Of a DNA stretch of 64,000 nucleotides, positions 9,310 through 17,039 are shown one piece after another. Position numbers and translations under genes: made by a program. The stretch comes from Bradyrhizobium mercantei (GTDB lineage Bacteria > Pseudomonadota > Alphaproteobacteria > Rhizobiales > Xanthobacteraceae): assembly GCF_001982635.1 (NCBI RefSeq), contig NZ_MKFI01000005.1:473757-537756 (forward strand). Reading direction: 5' to 3'. The stretch's first letter is position 1, and the number at the start of each line of letters is the position of its first letter. Under the pieces are notes generated by a model. That model was not told the DNA's origin, did not search any database, and saw nothing but the letters and a program-made list of their open reading frames with translations.

Positions 9310-10997
9310 CGGGATGTGCGGGGCGTCTTGGTATCGATATCGCTGCGCTTGAGCAGATAGTCGAGTCCGCCGACCCGGTACCAGCGATAGCCATAGGCCT
9401 CGATCAGGAGCTTGTGACGGCCGGCATCGTCGGCACGGCTGTGATCTTCGGTCAGGAGATTGACGAGGAGATTGCCGGCGTCGTCGGATAACCCGACGTT
9501 GAACGATATTTCGAGCGGCTTTTCCGCGAAATTGTGCACGAACAGCACCGAGTTGTTGCGCCAATCGTAGCGAATGATCAGGACGGCGGGATTTCGGGTT
9601 GCGATGACCTTGAAGTCGCCCCAGCCGACCTCGGGGACTTCCTTGCGCATACGGATGATGCGCTCGGTCCAGTTCAGCATCGAGTTGGGATCGCGCCGCT
9701 GCTTGGCGGCGTTGACGTGCTCATAGCCATAAGGGCCGTCGTCGATCACGGGCACGCATGGCCGGTCGCTTTCGGTAAAGCCGCCGTGCGGCTCGGTCGA
9801 CCATTGCATCGGCGTGCGCGCGCAGGTGCGTTCGGGCAGATCGAGATTGTCGCCCATGCCGAGTTCATCGCCGTAGCGGATGACGGGCGTACCGGGAAGC
9901 GTGCACATGACACTGTAGGCGAGCTCCAGACGCCGGCGGTCGCCGCCCAGCATGGGCGCAAGGCGGCGCCGGATGCCGCGGTTGTAGAGCTGCATGCTCT
10001 TGTCCGGACCGAACGCCCTGAACACCGTCTCGCGCTGCGCCTTGGTGAGACGGCCGAGGTCGAGCTCGTCGTGATTGCGCAGGAACAGGCCCCACTGCGC
10101 AGTCGCTGGACGCGGCCTGGTCGCCGCCAAGGCTTTCGCCAGCGGCTTCGAATCGGCCGATGCCAGCGCGTAGAACAGGTGCTGATTGACGTGGAAGTTG
10201 AACATCATGTGCATTCGGTCGCCGTCGCGCCCGAAATACTCCATGTCCGTCTCCGGCAGCACGTTGGCCTCGGCGAGGATGATGGCATTGCCCTGACGCC
10301 ATTGCAGGAATTCGCGAAACGATCGCAGCATGTCGTATTGCTCGGTCGGCTTGCGCACCGAGGCGCCCTTGGTCGCGATCACGAAGGGCACCGCGTCCAT
10401 GCGGAACCCCGAGACGCCGAGCTGCGTCCAGAACCCCATGATCTTGAGGATCTCGGCCTGCACGTGCGGGTTCGACGTGTTGAGATCCGGCTGGAAATCG
10501 TAGAAGCGATGAAAGTACCAGGCGCCCGCCTGCTTGTCGCGCGTCCAGGTCGATTTCTGCACGCCGGGAAACACCATGCCGGTGTTGGCATTGGCGGGCT
10601 TCTTGTCCGACCAGACGTACCAGTCGCGATGCGGCGAGTCCTTTGCGCTGCGCGCTGACCGAAACCAGGCGTGTTGATCGGAGGTGTGATTGACGACGAG
10701 ATCGATGATCACGCGGATGCCGCGTTGCTGGCAGCCATGGGTAAACTCGACGAAATCGCCCAGCGTGCCGTAGCGCGGATCGACGCCGTAATAGTCCGAT
10801 ATGTCGTAGCCGCCGTCCCTGTCGGGCGAAGGCTGAAACGGCATCAGCCAGATCGTGGTGATGCCGAGCCCGTCCAGATAGTCCAGACGCCGCAGCAGGC
10901 CGCTGAAATCGCCGATACCATCGCCATTGGCATCCATGTAGGTGCCAACGGACAGGCAATAGATCACGCCATTCTTGTACCAGAGGTCGTCGATCAC
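9306..10997 (-). CDS. GH13 alpha-amylase family protein, trehalose-synthase-like
   Basis: 563-aa GH13 protein resembling the catalytic domain of maltose alpha-D-glucosyltransferases (trehalose synthase). It starts with WYKNGVIYCLSVGTYMDANGDGIGDFSGL, has DLVVNHTSDQHAWF, GFRMDAVPF (nucleophile Asp), ILAEANVLP (Glu) and LRNHDELDL (Asp), and contains the TPMQWS block. The C-terminal beta domain (YGYRWYRVGGLDYLLKRSDID) is short, and no maltokinase fusion is present. GTG at 10997 is chosen: it follows GGAGAGG at good spacing and begins the conserved VIDDLWYKNG block; upstream codons encode unconserved sequence. Trehalose synthase activity is inferred; an amylase or amylosucrase-like role is possible. 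Confidence 0.82.
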   Translation of the reverse strand: MIDDLWYKNGVIYCLSVGTYMDANGDGIGDFSGLLRRLDYLDGLGITTIWLMPFQPSPDRDGGYDISDYYGVDPRYGTLGDFVEFTHGCQQRGIRVIIDLVVNHTSDQHAWFRSARSAKDSPHRDWYVWSDKKPANANTGMVFPGVQKSTWTRDKQAGAWYFHRFYDFQPDLNTSNPHVQAEILKIMGFWTQLGVSGFRMDAVPFVIATKGASVRKPTEQYDMLRSFREFLQWRQGNAIILAEANVLPETDMEYFGRDGDRMHMMFNFHVNQHLFYALASADSKPLAKALAATRPRPATAQWGLFLRNHDELDLGRLTKAQRETVFRAFGPDKSMQLYNRGIRRRLAPMLGGDRRRLELAYSVMCTLPGTPVIRYGDELGMGDNLDLPERTCARTPMQWSTEPHGGFTESDRPCVPVIDDGPYGYEHVNAAKQRRDPNSMLNWTERIIRMRKEVPEVGWGDFKVIATRNPAVLIIRYDWRNNSVLFVHNFAEKPLEISFNVGLSDDAGNLLVNLLTEDHSRADDAGRHKLLIEAYGYRWYRVGGLDYLLKRSDIDTKTPRTSR

Positions 10998-11116
10998 CAG
11001 GCTATCCTCTCCGGTCCGCACATGGCAGGGCCGGGAGATAAGCGGCGAGGCAGCGCTGGGTTCCTGCTGGGAGCGCCGTCCCGCGAGGTGGCGGGACGGC
11101 ACTTCGTGCCGAGTGC

Positions 11117-12235
11117 CTACCGCTTGATCTGCGCCTTCAACGTGTCCTCGACCACGCGATCGAATGACGACGCCTTCGGCGCGCTCTTGCGGTGCTCGGC
11201 GACGTATTGGTCGCGCTTGGCGACCAGCGCGGCGAGCTTCTCGTTCAGCGCCTTGCGCTGGGCGATCTGCTTGTCGATCTCGGCGCTGCGCGCCTCGGGC
11301 TTCATGGCGCGGAGATTGTCGGGCAGTTCGTCCTCCTTGACCTTTGCCACATCATTGCGGCCGGCTGCGACGTCGGCGACCAGGTCGCCGTCGCCGGTGA
11401 CCGCCTCCGAGGTCACCTTTGCACGCTTGTTGATGAAGCTTGCCATCTCCGAGGCGCGAGCGGGCGAGGCCGCGGCGACACTGGACAACTGCTGGGTCTT
11501 GGATTCCGTGCGCTTCTGCAGCGCGCGCGGTCCGTAGGGGATCACGGTGCCGTTGATCTCGCGCTGCAGGATGATGATGTCCTCGTCGAACGGCGTCTCG
11601 ATGGTGACGATCTGGCCGCCGTCCTGCGGGATCGGGATGAACTCGCCATTGCCGTTCTGCGCGATATCGCGCCACACCCGTTCGGTATCCTGCGCGTTGC
11701 CGGCGAGCACGGCGTTGACGATGATGTCGCGCTGCTTGGCGACCGCGAGCGTGACTGGGTACTTGGTGTCCTGCGCATAGTCCATGTGCGGCGGGGCATC
11801 GCCGACCAGGAACACGATGCGCGTGCTGTCGCGGCCCTGCGTCCACTGCATCTTGTTGACGGCGACGTCGAGTGCCTCGTTGACGCTCTCCGGCCAGTCG
11901 CCGCCGCCGCGCGCCTTCAATTCCAGGAGATTGGCGTAGAGGTCCTGGATGTCGCGTGTCAGCTCGACCTTCCTGGTCACGTAATCGTCGCCGATGTCGC
12001 GATAGGCGATCAGGCCCATCCTGATATCGGCGTCGGGATTGGAATCGACGATCGCGGTTGCGATCGACCAGATCTTGCGCTTGGCGCCCTCGATCAATCC
12101 GCCCATCGAGCCGGTGGTATCGAGCACGAAGGCGACCTCGACCACGGGCTTGGCGATGGCCGAGGACAGTCCGGCTGTTAGCGGCAGGGTTGCGAGAGCG
12201 AAGACGAACGAGCGAAGTGTGATGCGTGACCGCAT
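11117..12235 (-). CDS. Secreted von Willebrand factor type A domain protein
   Basis: 372-aa exported protein. Residues 1-28 form a Sec signal peptide (MRSRITLRSFVFALATLPL followed by AGLSSAIA). A VWA domain follows directly, with the MIDAS metal-binding motif DTTGSMGG and the conserved later Thr/Asp region (IVFLVGDAPPHMDY). The C-terminal third is charged and alpha-helical (EARSAEIDKQIAQRKALNEKLAALVAKRDQYVAEHRK), probably a coiled coil. ATG at 12235 follows GGAGAG. It probably acts as a metal-dependent protein-binding module in the periplasm; partner unknown. No MoxR-type ATPase, which often accompanies VWA genes, is nearby. Confidence 0.8.
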   Translation of the reverse strand: MRSRITLRSFVFALATLPLTAGLSSAIAKPVVEVAFVLDTTGSMGGLIEGAKRKIWSIATAIVDSNPDADIRMGLIAYRDIGDDYVTRKVELTRDIQDLYANLLELKARGGGDWPESVNEALDVAVNKMQWTQGRDSTRIVFLVGDAPPHMDYAQDTKYPVTLAVAKQRDIIVNAVLAGNAQDTERVWRDIAQNGNGEFIPIPQDGGQIVTIETPFDEDIIILQREINGTVIPYGPRALQKRTESKTQQLSSVAAASPARASEMASFINKRAKVTSEAVTGDGDLVADVAAGRNDVAKVKEDELPDNLRAMKPEARSAEIDKQIAQRKALNEKLAALVAKRDQYVAEHRKSAPKASSFDRVVEDTLKAQIKR

Positions 12236-12367
12236 GGGTCTCTCCAGTGGTTTCGTCCCTCGGAACCCAGGTTCCACCGGCTTCGCGGTGGCTTGAGGCC
12301 AGAATCAAGGCGGCTCGGCCACGAATTTGCGGCCGATTCCGGCGCTGACGTTGGCCTTTATGCGTGT

Positions 12368-12416
12368 GAGCATGATCTTGACGGAAAACCGGATTCCACT
12401 TTTCCGGATCATGCTC
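12368..12416. repeat. Palindromic repeat, GAGCATGATC...GGATCATGCTC type
   Basis: A 49-bp inverted repeat with outer arms GAGCATGATC and GATCATGCTC and a core containing GGAAAACCGG and CTTTTCCG. A related copy is at 25702-25748. It sits just upstream of mmcB and could form a hairpin in its leader. Such elements are frequent in Bradyrhizobium-type intergenic DNA. Confidence 0.6.
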
Positions 12417-12440
12417 GATGGAATCGGCTAGTCTTGGCGC

Positions 12441-12923
12441 ATGGAATCGCCCGCCCGCCAGATCGCGCTCGTGCCCGCGCTCGACCGACGCCAGTCGGAG
12501 ACCGCGCTTGCGATTGCGCGCGGAACGGCGAGGCTGCTGAGGTCGCTGGGATTTTCCTGCATCAGCGAATTGCCGCTGCCGTCCGGCCGCAGGGCCGATC
12601 TGGTGGCGCTGAACGAGCGCGGCGAGATCTGGATCGTCGAGATCAAGTCATCGCTCGAAGATCTGCGCGCCGATCAGAAATGGCAGGACTACCGGATGCA
12701 TTGCGACCGGCTGTTCTTCGCCTTCACGCAGGACCTGCCGTGCGAGATCTTCCCGGCCGACACCGGCCTGATCATCGCCGACGCCTATGGCGCCCATCTG
12801 CATTGCGAGGCGCCGGAGCATCGCCTGCCGGCGGCGACGCGCAAGGCGATCACGGTGCGCTTTGCAATGGCCGCGGCGCAGCGGATCAACCGGCTGGTCG
12901 ATCCGCAGGGGCATGAGTTTTAG
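12441..12923 (+). CDS. mmcB: MmcB family DNA repair protein
   Basis: 160-aa protein of the MmcB family, named for a Caulobacter gene needed for survival of mitomycin C damage. The core ADLVALNERGEIWIVEIKSS has the D-x(n)-E-x-K arrangement of PD-(D/E)XK nuclease-like folds, with the preceding RSLGFSCISELPLPSGRR strand. It is cytosolic and probably acts on DNA during repair. ATG at 12441 directly precedes the conserved start; no strong Shine-Dalgarno site is seen because the palindromic repeat lies just upstream. In Caulobacter this gene is LexA-controlled; I did not find a clear SOS box here. Followed by a repeat element. Confidence 0.85.
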   Translation: MESPARQIALVPALDRRQSETALAIARGTARLLRSLGFSCISELPLPSGRRADLVALNERGEIWIVEIKSSLEDLRADQKWQDYRMHCDRLFFAFTQDLPCEIFPADTGLIIADAYGAHLHCEAPEHRLPAATRKAITVRFAMAAAQRINRLVDPQGHEF

Positions 12924-12945
12924 AGAAAAGCAAGATCGCGTGTCC

Positions 12946-13048
12946 CGTCATCCTGAGGTGCTCGCGTAGCGAGCCTCGAAGGATGTATCGGCCACCAGCC
13001 GGGCCGTTCATCCTTCGAGGCTCGCTCTGCTCGCACCTCAGGATGACG
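12946..13048. repeat. Palindromic repeat, CGTCATCCTGAGG...CCTCAGGATGACG type (copy 1)
   Basis: Inverted repeat whose ends, CGTCATCCTGAGGTGC and GCACCTCAGGATGACG, are perfectly complementary, with a second inner pair CCTCGAAGGATG/CATCCTTCGAGG. Copies of the same family lie at 22417-22518 and 52388-52497. It separates convergent mmcB and regR. Confidence 0.8.
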
Positions 13049-13089
13049 GCGATAGACTTCGCTGCGCTCAGCCCACCCGACAAAAGCAA

Positions 13090-13112
13090 ATGGCCGGGCA
13101 AAGCCCGGCCAT
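13090..13112 (-). terminator. Hairpin terminator downstream of regR
   Basis: Perfect 10-bp stem ATGGCCGGGC / GCCCGGCCAT with an AAA loop, 24 bp beyond the regR stop codon. On the minus strand it is followed by a T-rich stretch (TTTGCTTTTG). It reads as a rho-independent terminator for regR and may also block read-through from mmcB. Confidence 0.75.
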
Positions 13113-13136
13113 CGCGAAACCAAATGAAGCGATCGC

Positions 13137-13691
13137 TTACCTCGGCGCGCGCTTGGCGAGGATGCGCTGCAGCGTGCGGCGGTGCATGTTGAGACGGCGC
13201 GCGGTCTCCGAGACGTTGCGATTGCACATTTCGTAGATGCGCTGGATGTGCTCCCAGCGCACGCGGTCCGCCGACATCGGATTGGCCGGCAGTTCGGACT
13301 TCTCGGTCCCGGTCGCAAGCAGCGCGGCGACGACATCGTCGGCATCGGCCGGCTTCGACAGGTAGTCGACGGCGCCCATCTTCACCGCGGTCACGGCGGT
13401 GGCGATGTTGCCGTAGCCGGTGAGCACGATCGCGCGCGCCTCGGGGCGCTTGCGCTTCAACGCGGAGACGACGTCGAGGCCGTTGCCGTCGCCGAGGCGA
13501 AGGTCGACGACCGCGAAAGCGGGCGCGGCGCGTCCGATCTCGGCGAGACCATCGGACACCGTGTCGCATGACTTCACCGCGAACCCGCGCGTCTCCATCG
13601 CGCGCGACAGGCGTTCCAGGAACGGCTTGTCGTCCTCGACAATGAGGAGCGAGCGGTCGGCATGGTCATTCAGTTCAGTGATGGCGTTCAC
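13137..13691 (-). CDS. regR: RegR/ActR-type redox response regulator
   Basis: 184-aa response regulator of the RegA/ActR/PrrA family, the cytosolic partner of RegS. The receiver domain has the acidic pair (VEDD), the phospho-acceptor Asp in VVDLRLGDG, the Thr in VLTGYG and the Lys in YLSKPADADD. The C-terminal part is a Fis-type helix-turn-helix (CNRNVSETARRLNMHRRTLQRILAKRAPR), nearly invariant in this family. In Bradyrhizobium RegR activates nitrogen-fixation and microaerobic genes. GTG at 13691 is chosen because it precedes the conserved VNAITELN start; a longer frame upstream is unconserved. It lies downstream of regS on the same strand with a 149-bp gap holding a palindrome. Confidence 0.92.
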   Translation of the reverse strand: MNAITELNDHADRSLLIVEDDKPFLERLSRAMETRGFAVKSCDTVSDGLAEIGRAAPAFAVVDLRLGDGNGLDVVSALKRKRPEARAIVLTGYGNIATAVTAVKMGAVDYLSKPADADDVVAALLATGTEKSELPANPMSADRVRWEHIQRIYEMCNRNVSETARRLNMHRRTLQRILAKRAPR

Positions 13692-13827
13692 GGTCCATTT
13701 TTCCCTGTGGCAGACACCTATCAATATGGGGGCCCACTGCGGCGCTGCCAAGGCAGCCGAAAGTCGCGTGCCGCCCTGGAAAGAGTGCTGCATCCGTAAT
13801 GCCAGGAATTACGATTAAGAGTTGCGA

Positions 13828-13844
13828 TTAAGAACCGTTCTTAA
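13828..13844. promoter_or_regulatory. 17-bp perfect palindrome at the end of regS, upstream of regR
   Basis: TTAAGAAC-C-GTTCTTAA: 8-bp arms with a 1-nt spacer, overlapping the regS stop codon (13841-13843) and lying about 137 bp upstream of the regR start. The size and symmetry fit an operator for a dimeric regulator, though a role in transcript processing is also possible. No known regulator is assigned. Confidence 0.4.
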
Positions 13845-15160
13845 GCTTCAGTCTCGTCGCTCGGCGCGGCTTCCTCGAAGCGCTCACGCGGCCAGACGAT
13901 CTGCACCACGGCGCCGTGATCGGGGAAGGTGCGATTGGTAAACGACACCTTGGCCCCGGTGCGTTCCAGCAGCGTCCGTGCAATGAAAACGCCCAAGCCT
14001 AAGCCGCCACGCGCATTTTGGGCCTCATCCGCGCCCCGGCGGCGAGACAAATACGGCTCGCCGATCCGCTTCAGCATGTCGGGCGCGATCCCCGGGCCGT
14101 CGTCCGAGACGACGATCTCGATGGTTTCGGCGTTCCACCACGCGTTCACCTCGACGGTCTGGTGCGCGAAATCGACCGCATTTTCGAGAATGTTTCCGAC
14201 GCCATAGAGGATCGCGGGATTGCGCGCGGCGACCGGTTCACGCGTTGCTGCGACAGCAAGCCGCACCTTGATGTTGATGCCGAAATCGCGATGCGGCGCC
14301 ACCGCCTCCTCGATCAGGGTCGACAGCTTCATAGTGTCGAACGGCGCGCCGCTCGATGACAATTGGGCAATCTTGCTCAGGATGTCGCGGCAGCGCTGCG
14401 CCTGCTCGCGCACGGTCTTGAGGTCGCCGGCGATGGCAGGGTCATGCACCGTCTTCTCGAGCTCGCGCGAGATCAGGAAGATCGTCGACAGCGGCGTGCC
14501 GAGTTCGTGCGCGGCTGCGGCGGCGAGGCCGTCGAGCTGGGTCAGATGCTGCTCGCGCGTCAGCACCAGCTCGGTCGCGGCCAGGGCATCGGAGAGCTGA
14601 CGCGCCTCCTCGGTCACCTGGAATGCGTAGAGGCTGGTGACGCCGATCGCGAGCAGGATCGAGAGCCAGACGCCGATCAGATAGATCGGCGGCAGCACCA
14701 GCGGATCGTCGGCATCCCAGGGCAGCGGCAGATGGTAGAAGAACAGCGCCGAGGCGCAGGCCACCGCAAGGCAGCCGAGCGCGATCGTCAGCCGGATCGG
14801 CAGCACGGTCGCCGAAATCAGGACCGGCGCCAGGAACAGGAACGAGAACGGGTTCTGCAAGCCGCCGGTGAAGTACAAGAGGCCGCCGAGCTCGACGATG
14901 TTGAAGGCGAGCAGCGCGGCTGCATAGGCCGGCTCCAGCCGCTGCATCGGGTTGAAGGCGATCTGCAGCGCCAGATTGAGCAGCGCCGAGAATGTCACGA
15001 TGGTGACGCAAGGGACGATCGGAACGTCGAATTCCAGTCCCTGGGCGACGATGAAGATCGCGACGAGCTGGCCGAGCGCGGCGAGCCAGCGCAGCCGCAG
15101 GATCGTATCCAGCCGGACATAACGGCGAGGTTGGCGGAAATCGGAAGCGATGTCGGTCAT
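13841..15160 (-). CDS. regS: RegS/ActS-type redox sensor histidine kinase
   Basis: 440-aa membrane sensor kinase of the RegB/PrrB/ActS/RegS family, which phosphorylates RegR in response to redox state. About six N-terminal transmembrane helices are visible. FTGGLQNPF is the family's quinone-sensing GGxxNPF box. The H-box is AAAAHELGTPLST, and a Cys lies 39 residues after the His (AQRCRDIL), close to the position of the redox-active Cys of RegB. The ATPase domain has NILENAVDFA (N box), DDGPGIAP (G1) and GGLGLGVFIA (G2). ATG at 15160 precedes MTDIASDFRQPRRYV; the 12-codon upstream extension is not typical. Confidence 0.93.
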   Translation of the reverse strand: MTDIASDFRQPRRYVRLDTILRLRWLAALGQLVAIFIVAQGLEFDVPIVPCVTIVTFSALLNLALQIAFNPMQRLEPAYAAALLAFNIVELGGLLYFTGGLQNPFSFLFLAPVLISATVLPIRLTIALGCLAVACASALFFYHLPLPWDADDPLVLPPIYLIGVWLSILLAIGVTSLYAFQVTEEARQLSDALAATELVLTREQHLTQLDGLAAAAAHELGTPLSTIFLISRELEKTVHDPAIAGDLKTVREQAQRCRDILSKIAQLSSSGAPFDTMKLSTLIEEAVAPHRDFGINIKVRLAVAATREPVAARNPAILYGVGNILENAVDFAHQTVEVNAWWNAETIEIVVSDDGPGIAPDMLKRIGEPYLSRRRGADEAQNARGGLGLGVFIARTLLERTGAKVSFTNRTFPDHGAVVQIVWPRERFEEAAPSDETEA

Positions 15161-15207
15161 ATCAGGGACCTTAGCTGTGCCGTACGCGGCGCACAAATTC
15201 GCGACTT

Positions 15208-15254
15208 AGCGCAAGGATGCAGCGCAAGCCTTTATTACCGCTAAGCCTTGCGCT
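15208..15254. promoter_or_regulatory. AGCGCAAG repeat cluster between regS and the divergent ABC genes
   Basis: AGCGCAAGG at 15208-15216, AGCGCAAGC at 15221-15229 and the inverted CCTTGCGCT at 15246-15254. Two direct copies 13 bp apart plus one inverted copy in a 123-bp divergent intergenic region suggest a regulator-binding cluster. The binding protein is unknown. Confidence 0.35.
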
Positions 15255-15283
15255 TATTGTCGCAATGGCTCAATGACGGCCAT

Positions 15284-16090
15284 ATGCAACAGAGCGGGAC
15301 GGGTCAGGGACAAGCGCCCAATCAGCCGCCGGTGGCCGATCAGGGCGGATCGGCCGCGATCGATGTTGCGAATCTGGTCAAGCTCTACAAGACGACCCGC
15401 GCGGTCGACGATATCTCCTTCCGCATCGCGCGCGGCAGCATCACCGGCCTGCTCGGCGGCAACGGCGCCGGCAAGACCACGACGATCGCGATGATCATGG
15501 GGCTGGTGCTGCCGACCTCGGGCAGCGTCAGCGTGCTGGGTGCGAAGATTCCCGAGCAGCGCTACGACGTGCTCGGCCGGATGAATTTCGAGAGTCCCTA
15601 TGTCGACATGCCGATGCGGCTCACGGTGCGGCAGAACCTGACCATCTTCGGCCGCCTGTACGCTGTGAAGCATCTGCGCGAGCGGATCGATCAGCTCGCT
15701 GTCGATCTCGATCTCAAGGAATTTTTGGACCGCTCCAACGGCAAGCTCTCAGCCGGGCAGAAGACCCGCGTCGCATTGGCGAAAGCGCTGATCAACGAGC
15801 CGGACTTGCTGCTGCTCGACGAGCCGACCGCATCGCTCGACCCGGATACCGCCGACTGGGTGCGGCAGCATCTCGAGACCTATCGCAAGACCCATAACGC
15901 GACCATCCTGCTGGCGTCGCACAACATGCTGGAGGTCGAGCGGCTCTGCGACCGCGTCATCATCATGAAGCGCGGCAAGATCGAGGACGACGACAGCCCG
16001 GAAGCGATCATGGCGCGCTACAACCGCGACACGCTGGAAGAGGTGTTTCTCGATGTGGCGCGCGGCCGTCTCCGGGAGGACGCACCATGA
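15284..16090 (+). CDS. ABC-2 type transporter, ATP-binding protein
   Basis: 268-aa ATPase of an exporter-type ABC system. Walker A is GGNGAGKTT, the signature is LSAGQKTRVALAKAL, Walker B is LLLLDEPTASLD, and the H-loop is ILLASHN. The order and sequence fit the CcmA/NodI-type subgroup that pairs with ABC-2 permeases. ATG at 15284 (MQQSGTGQG) starts a 35-residue low-complexity leader before the ABC domain; an in-frame TTG at 15248 is less likely. Its stop overlaps the permease start in ATGA (16087-16090), so the two genes are translationally coupled. Divergent from regS. Substrate unknown. Confidence 0.9.
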   Translation: MQQSGTGQGQAPNQPPVADQGGSAAIDVANLVKLYKTTRAVDDISFRIARGSITGLLGGNGAGKTTTIAMIMGLVLPTSGSVSVLGAKIPEQRYDVLGRMNFESPYVDMPMRLTVRQNLTIFGRLYAVKHLRERIDQLAVDLDLKEFLDRSNGKLSAGQKTRVALAKALINEPDLLLLDEPTASLDPDTADWVRQHLETYRKTHNATILLASHNMLEVERLCDRVIIMKRGKIEDDDSPEAIMARYNRDTLEEVFLDVARGRLREDAP

Positions 16091-16911
16091 GCGAGATCGT
16101 CAGCTATCAGCCGCGCGGCATTTCACTGCACCGCATCAATGCGATGGTGCTGCGCTATTGGTATCTCCTGATGTCGTCATGGCCGCGGCTACTGGAGCTG
16201 ATCTACTGGCCGGCCTTGCAGATCATCACCTGGGGCTTTCTGCAGAACTACATTTCGCAGGCATCCGGCTTCTTCGCCAAGGCGGGCGGCACGCTGATCG
16301 GCGCGGTGATCCTGTGGGACATCCTGTTCCGCGGCCAGCTCGGCTTCTCGATCTCGTTCCTCGAGGAGATGTGGGCGCGCAATCTCGGCAACCTGATGAT
16401 GAGCCCGCTGAAGCCGATCGAATTCCTGCTCTCGCTGATGATCATGAGCCTGATCCGGCTTGCGATCGGCGTGATCCCGATGACGCTGATGGCGCTGTTC
16501 TTTTTCGGCTTCAACTTCTACGCCATCGGGCTGCCGCTGATCGCGTTCTTCTGCAATCTGATCTTCACGAGCTGGTCGGTCGGCGTGTTCGCCTCGGGCC
16601 TTGTGCTGCGCAACGGGCTCGGGGCGGAGAGCATCGTCTGGACGTTGATGTTCGCGGTGATGCCGCTCGCCTGCATCTACTATCCGGTCGAGGTGCTGCC
16701 GGTCTGGCTGCAATATGTCGCCTGGACCTTGCCGCCGACCTATGTGTTCGAAGGCATGCGGTCGCTGTTGACCGACCACGTCTTCCGCGCCGACCTGATG
16801 GCGTGGGCGCTCATCATCAACGCGGTCCTGTTCGTTGCCTCTTTTGCGGTCTTTCTTGCCCTTTTGCAGAGCGCCAAGCGCAACGGATCGCTGCTCGGGG
16901 GTGGTGAATAA
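16087..16911 (+). CDS. ABC-2 type transporter, permease protein
   Basis: 274-aa inner-membrane permease with about six helices, of the ABC2_membrane (DUF214-unrelated, NodJ-like) type. The pattern of hydrophobic blocks (LLELIYWPALQIITWGF; LLSLMIMSLIRLAIGVIPM; SIVWTLMFAVMPLACIYYPVEVLP) matches ABC-2 exporters, including the YYPVEVLP turn common in this family. It should form a homodimer with the upstream ATPase and move lipid- or polysaccharide-like or other small substrates outward. The 4-bp overlap with the ATPase gene shows an operon; no third component or regulator is adjacent. Confidence 0.87.
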   Translation: MSEIVSYQPRGISLHRINAMVLRYWYLLMSSWPRLLELIYWPALQIITWGFLQNYISQASGFFAKAGGTLIGAVILWDILFRGQLGFSISFLEEMWARNLGNLMMSPLKPIEFLLSLMIMSLIRLAIGVIPMTLMALFFFGFNFYAIGLPLIAFFCNLIFTSWSVGVFASGLVLRNGLGAESIVWTLMFAVMPLACIYYPVEVLPVWLQYVAWTLPPTYVFEGMRSLLTDHVFRADLMAWALIINAVLFVASFAVFLALLQSAKRNGSLLGGGE

Positions 16912-17039
16912 ATGTCACTTTCTCGTGGATTCTTGGTGTTTTAACCCGATATCGCCCCCAGATTGGGCTCGCGGCGCATTGACGCATTGTTACGCATTGG
17001 TCAGGATGTTGCGGCGCAAACAGGGGTCTAAGAAATACT

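Noticed and set aside
12946..13048. Possible insertion sequence or CRISPR-like element in repeat-rich gaps
   Set aside because: The elements are single palindromes of about 100-160 bp with no transposase, no target-site duplication and no regular repeat-spacer pattern.
15161..15283. A RegR binding box between regS and the ABC genes
   Set aside because: The TTGTCGC stretch matches only part of the published RegR consensus; too many mismatches to call.
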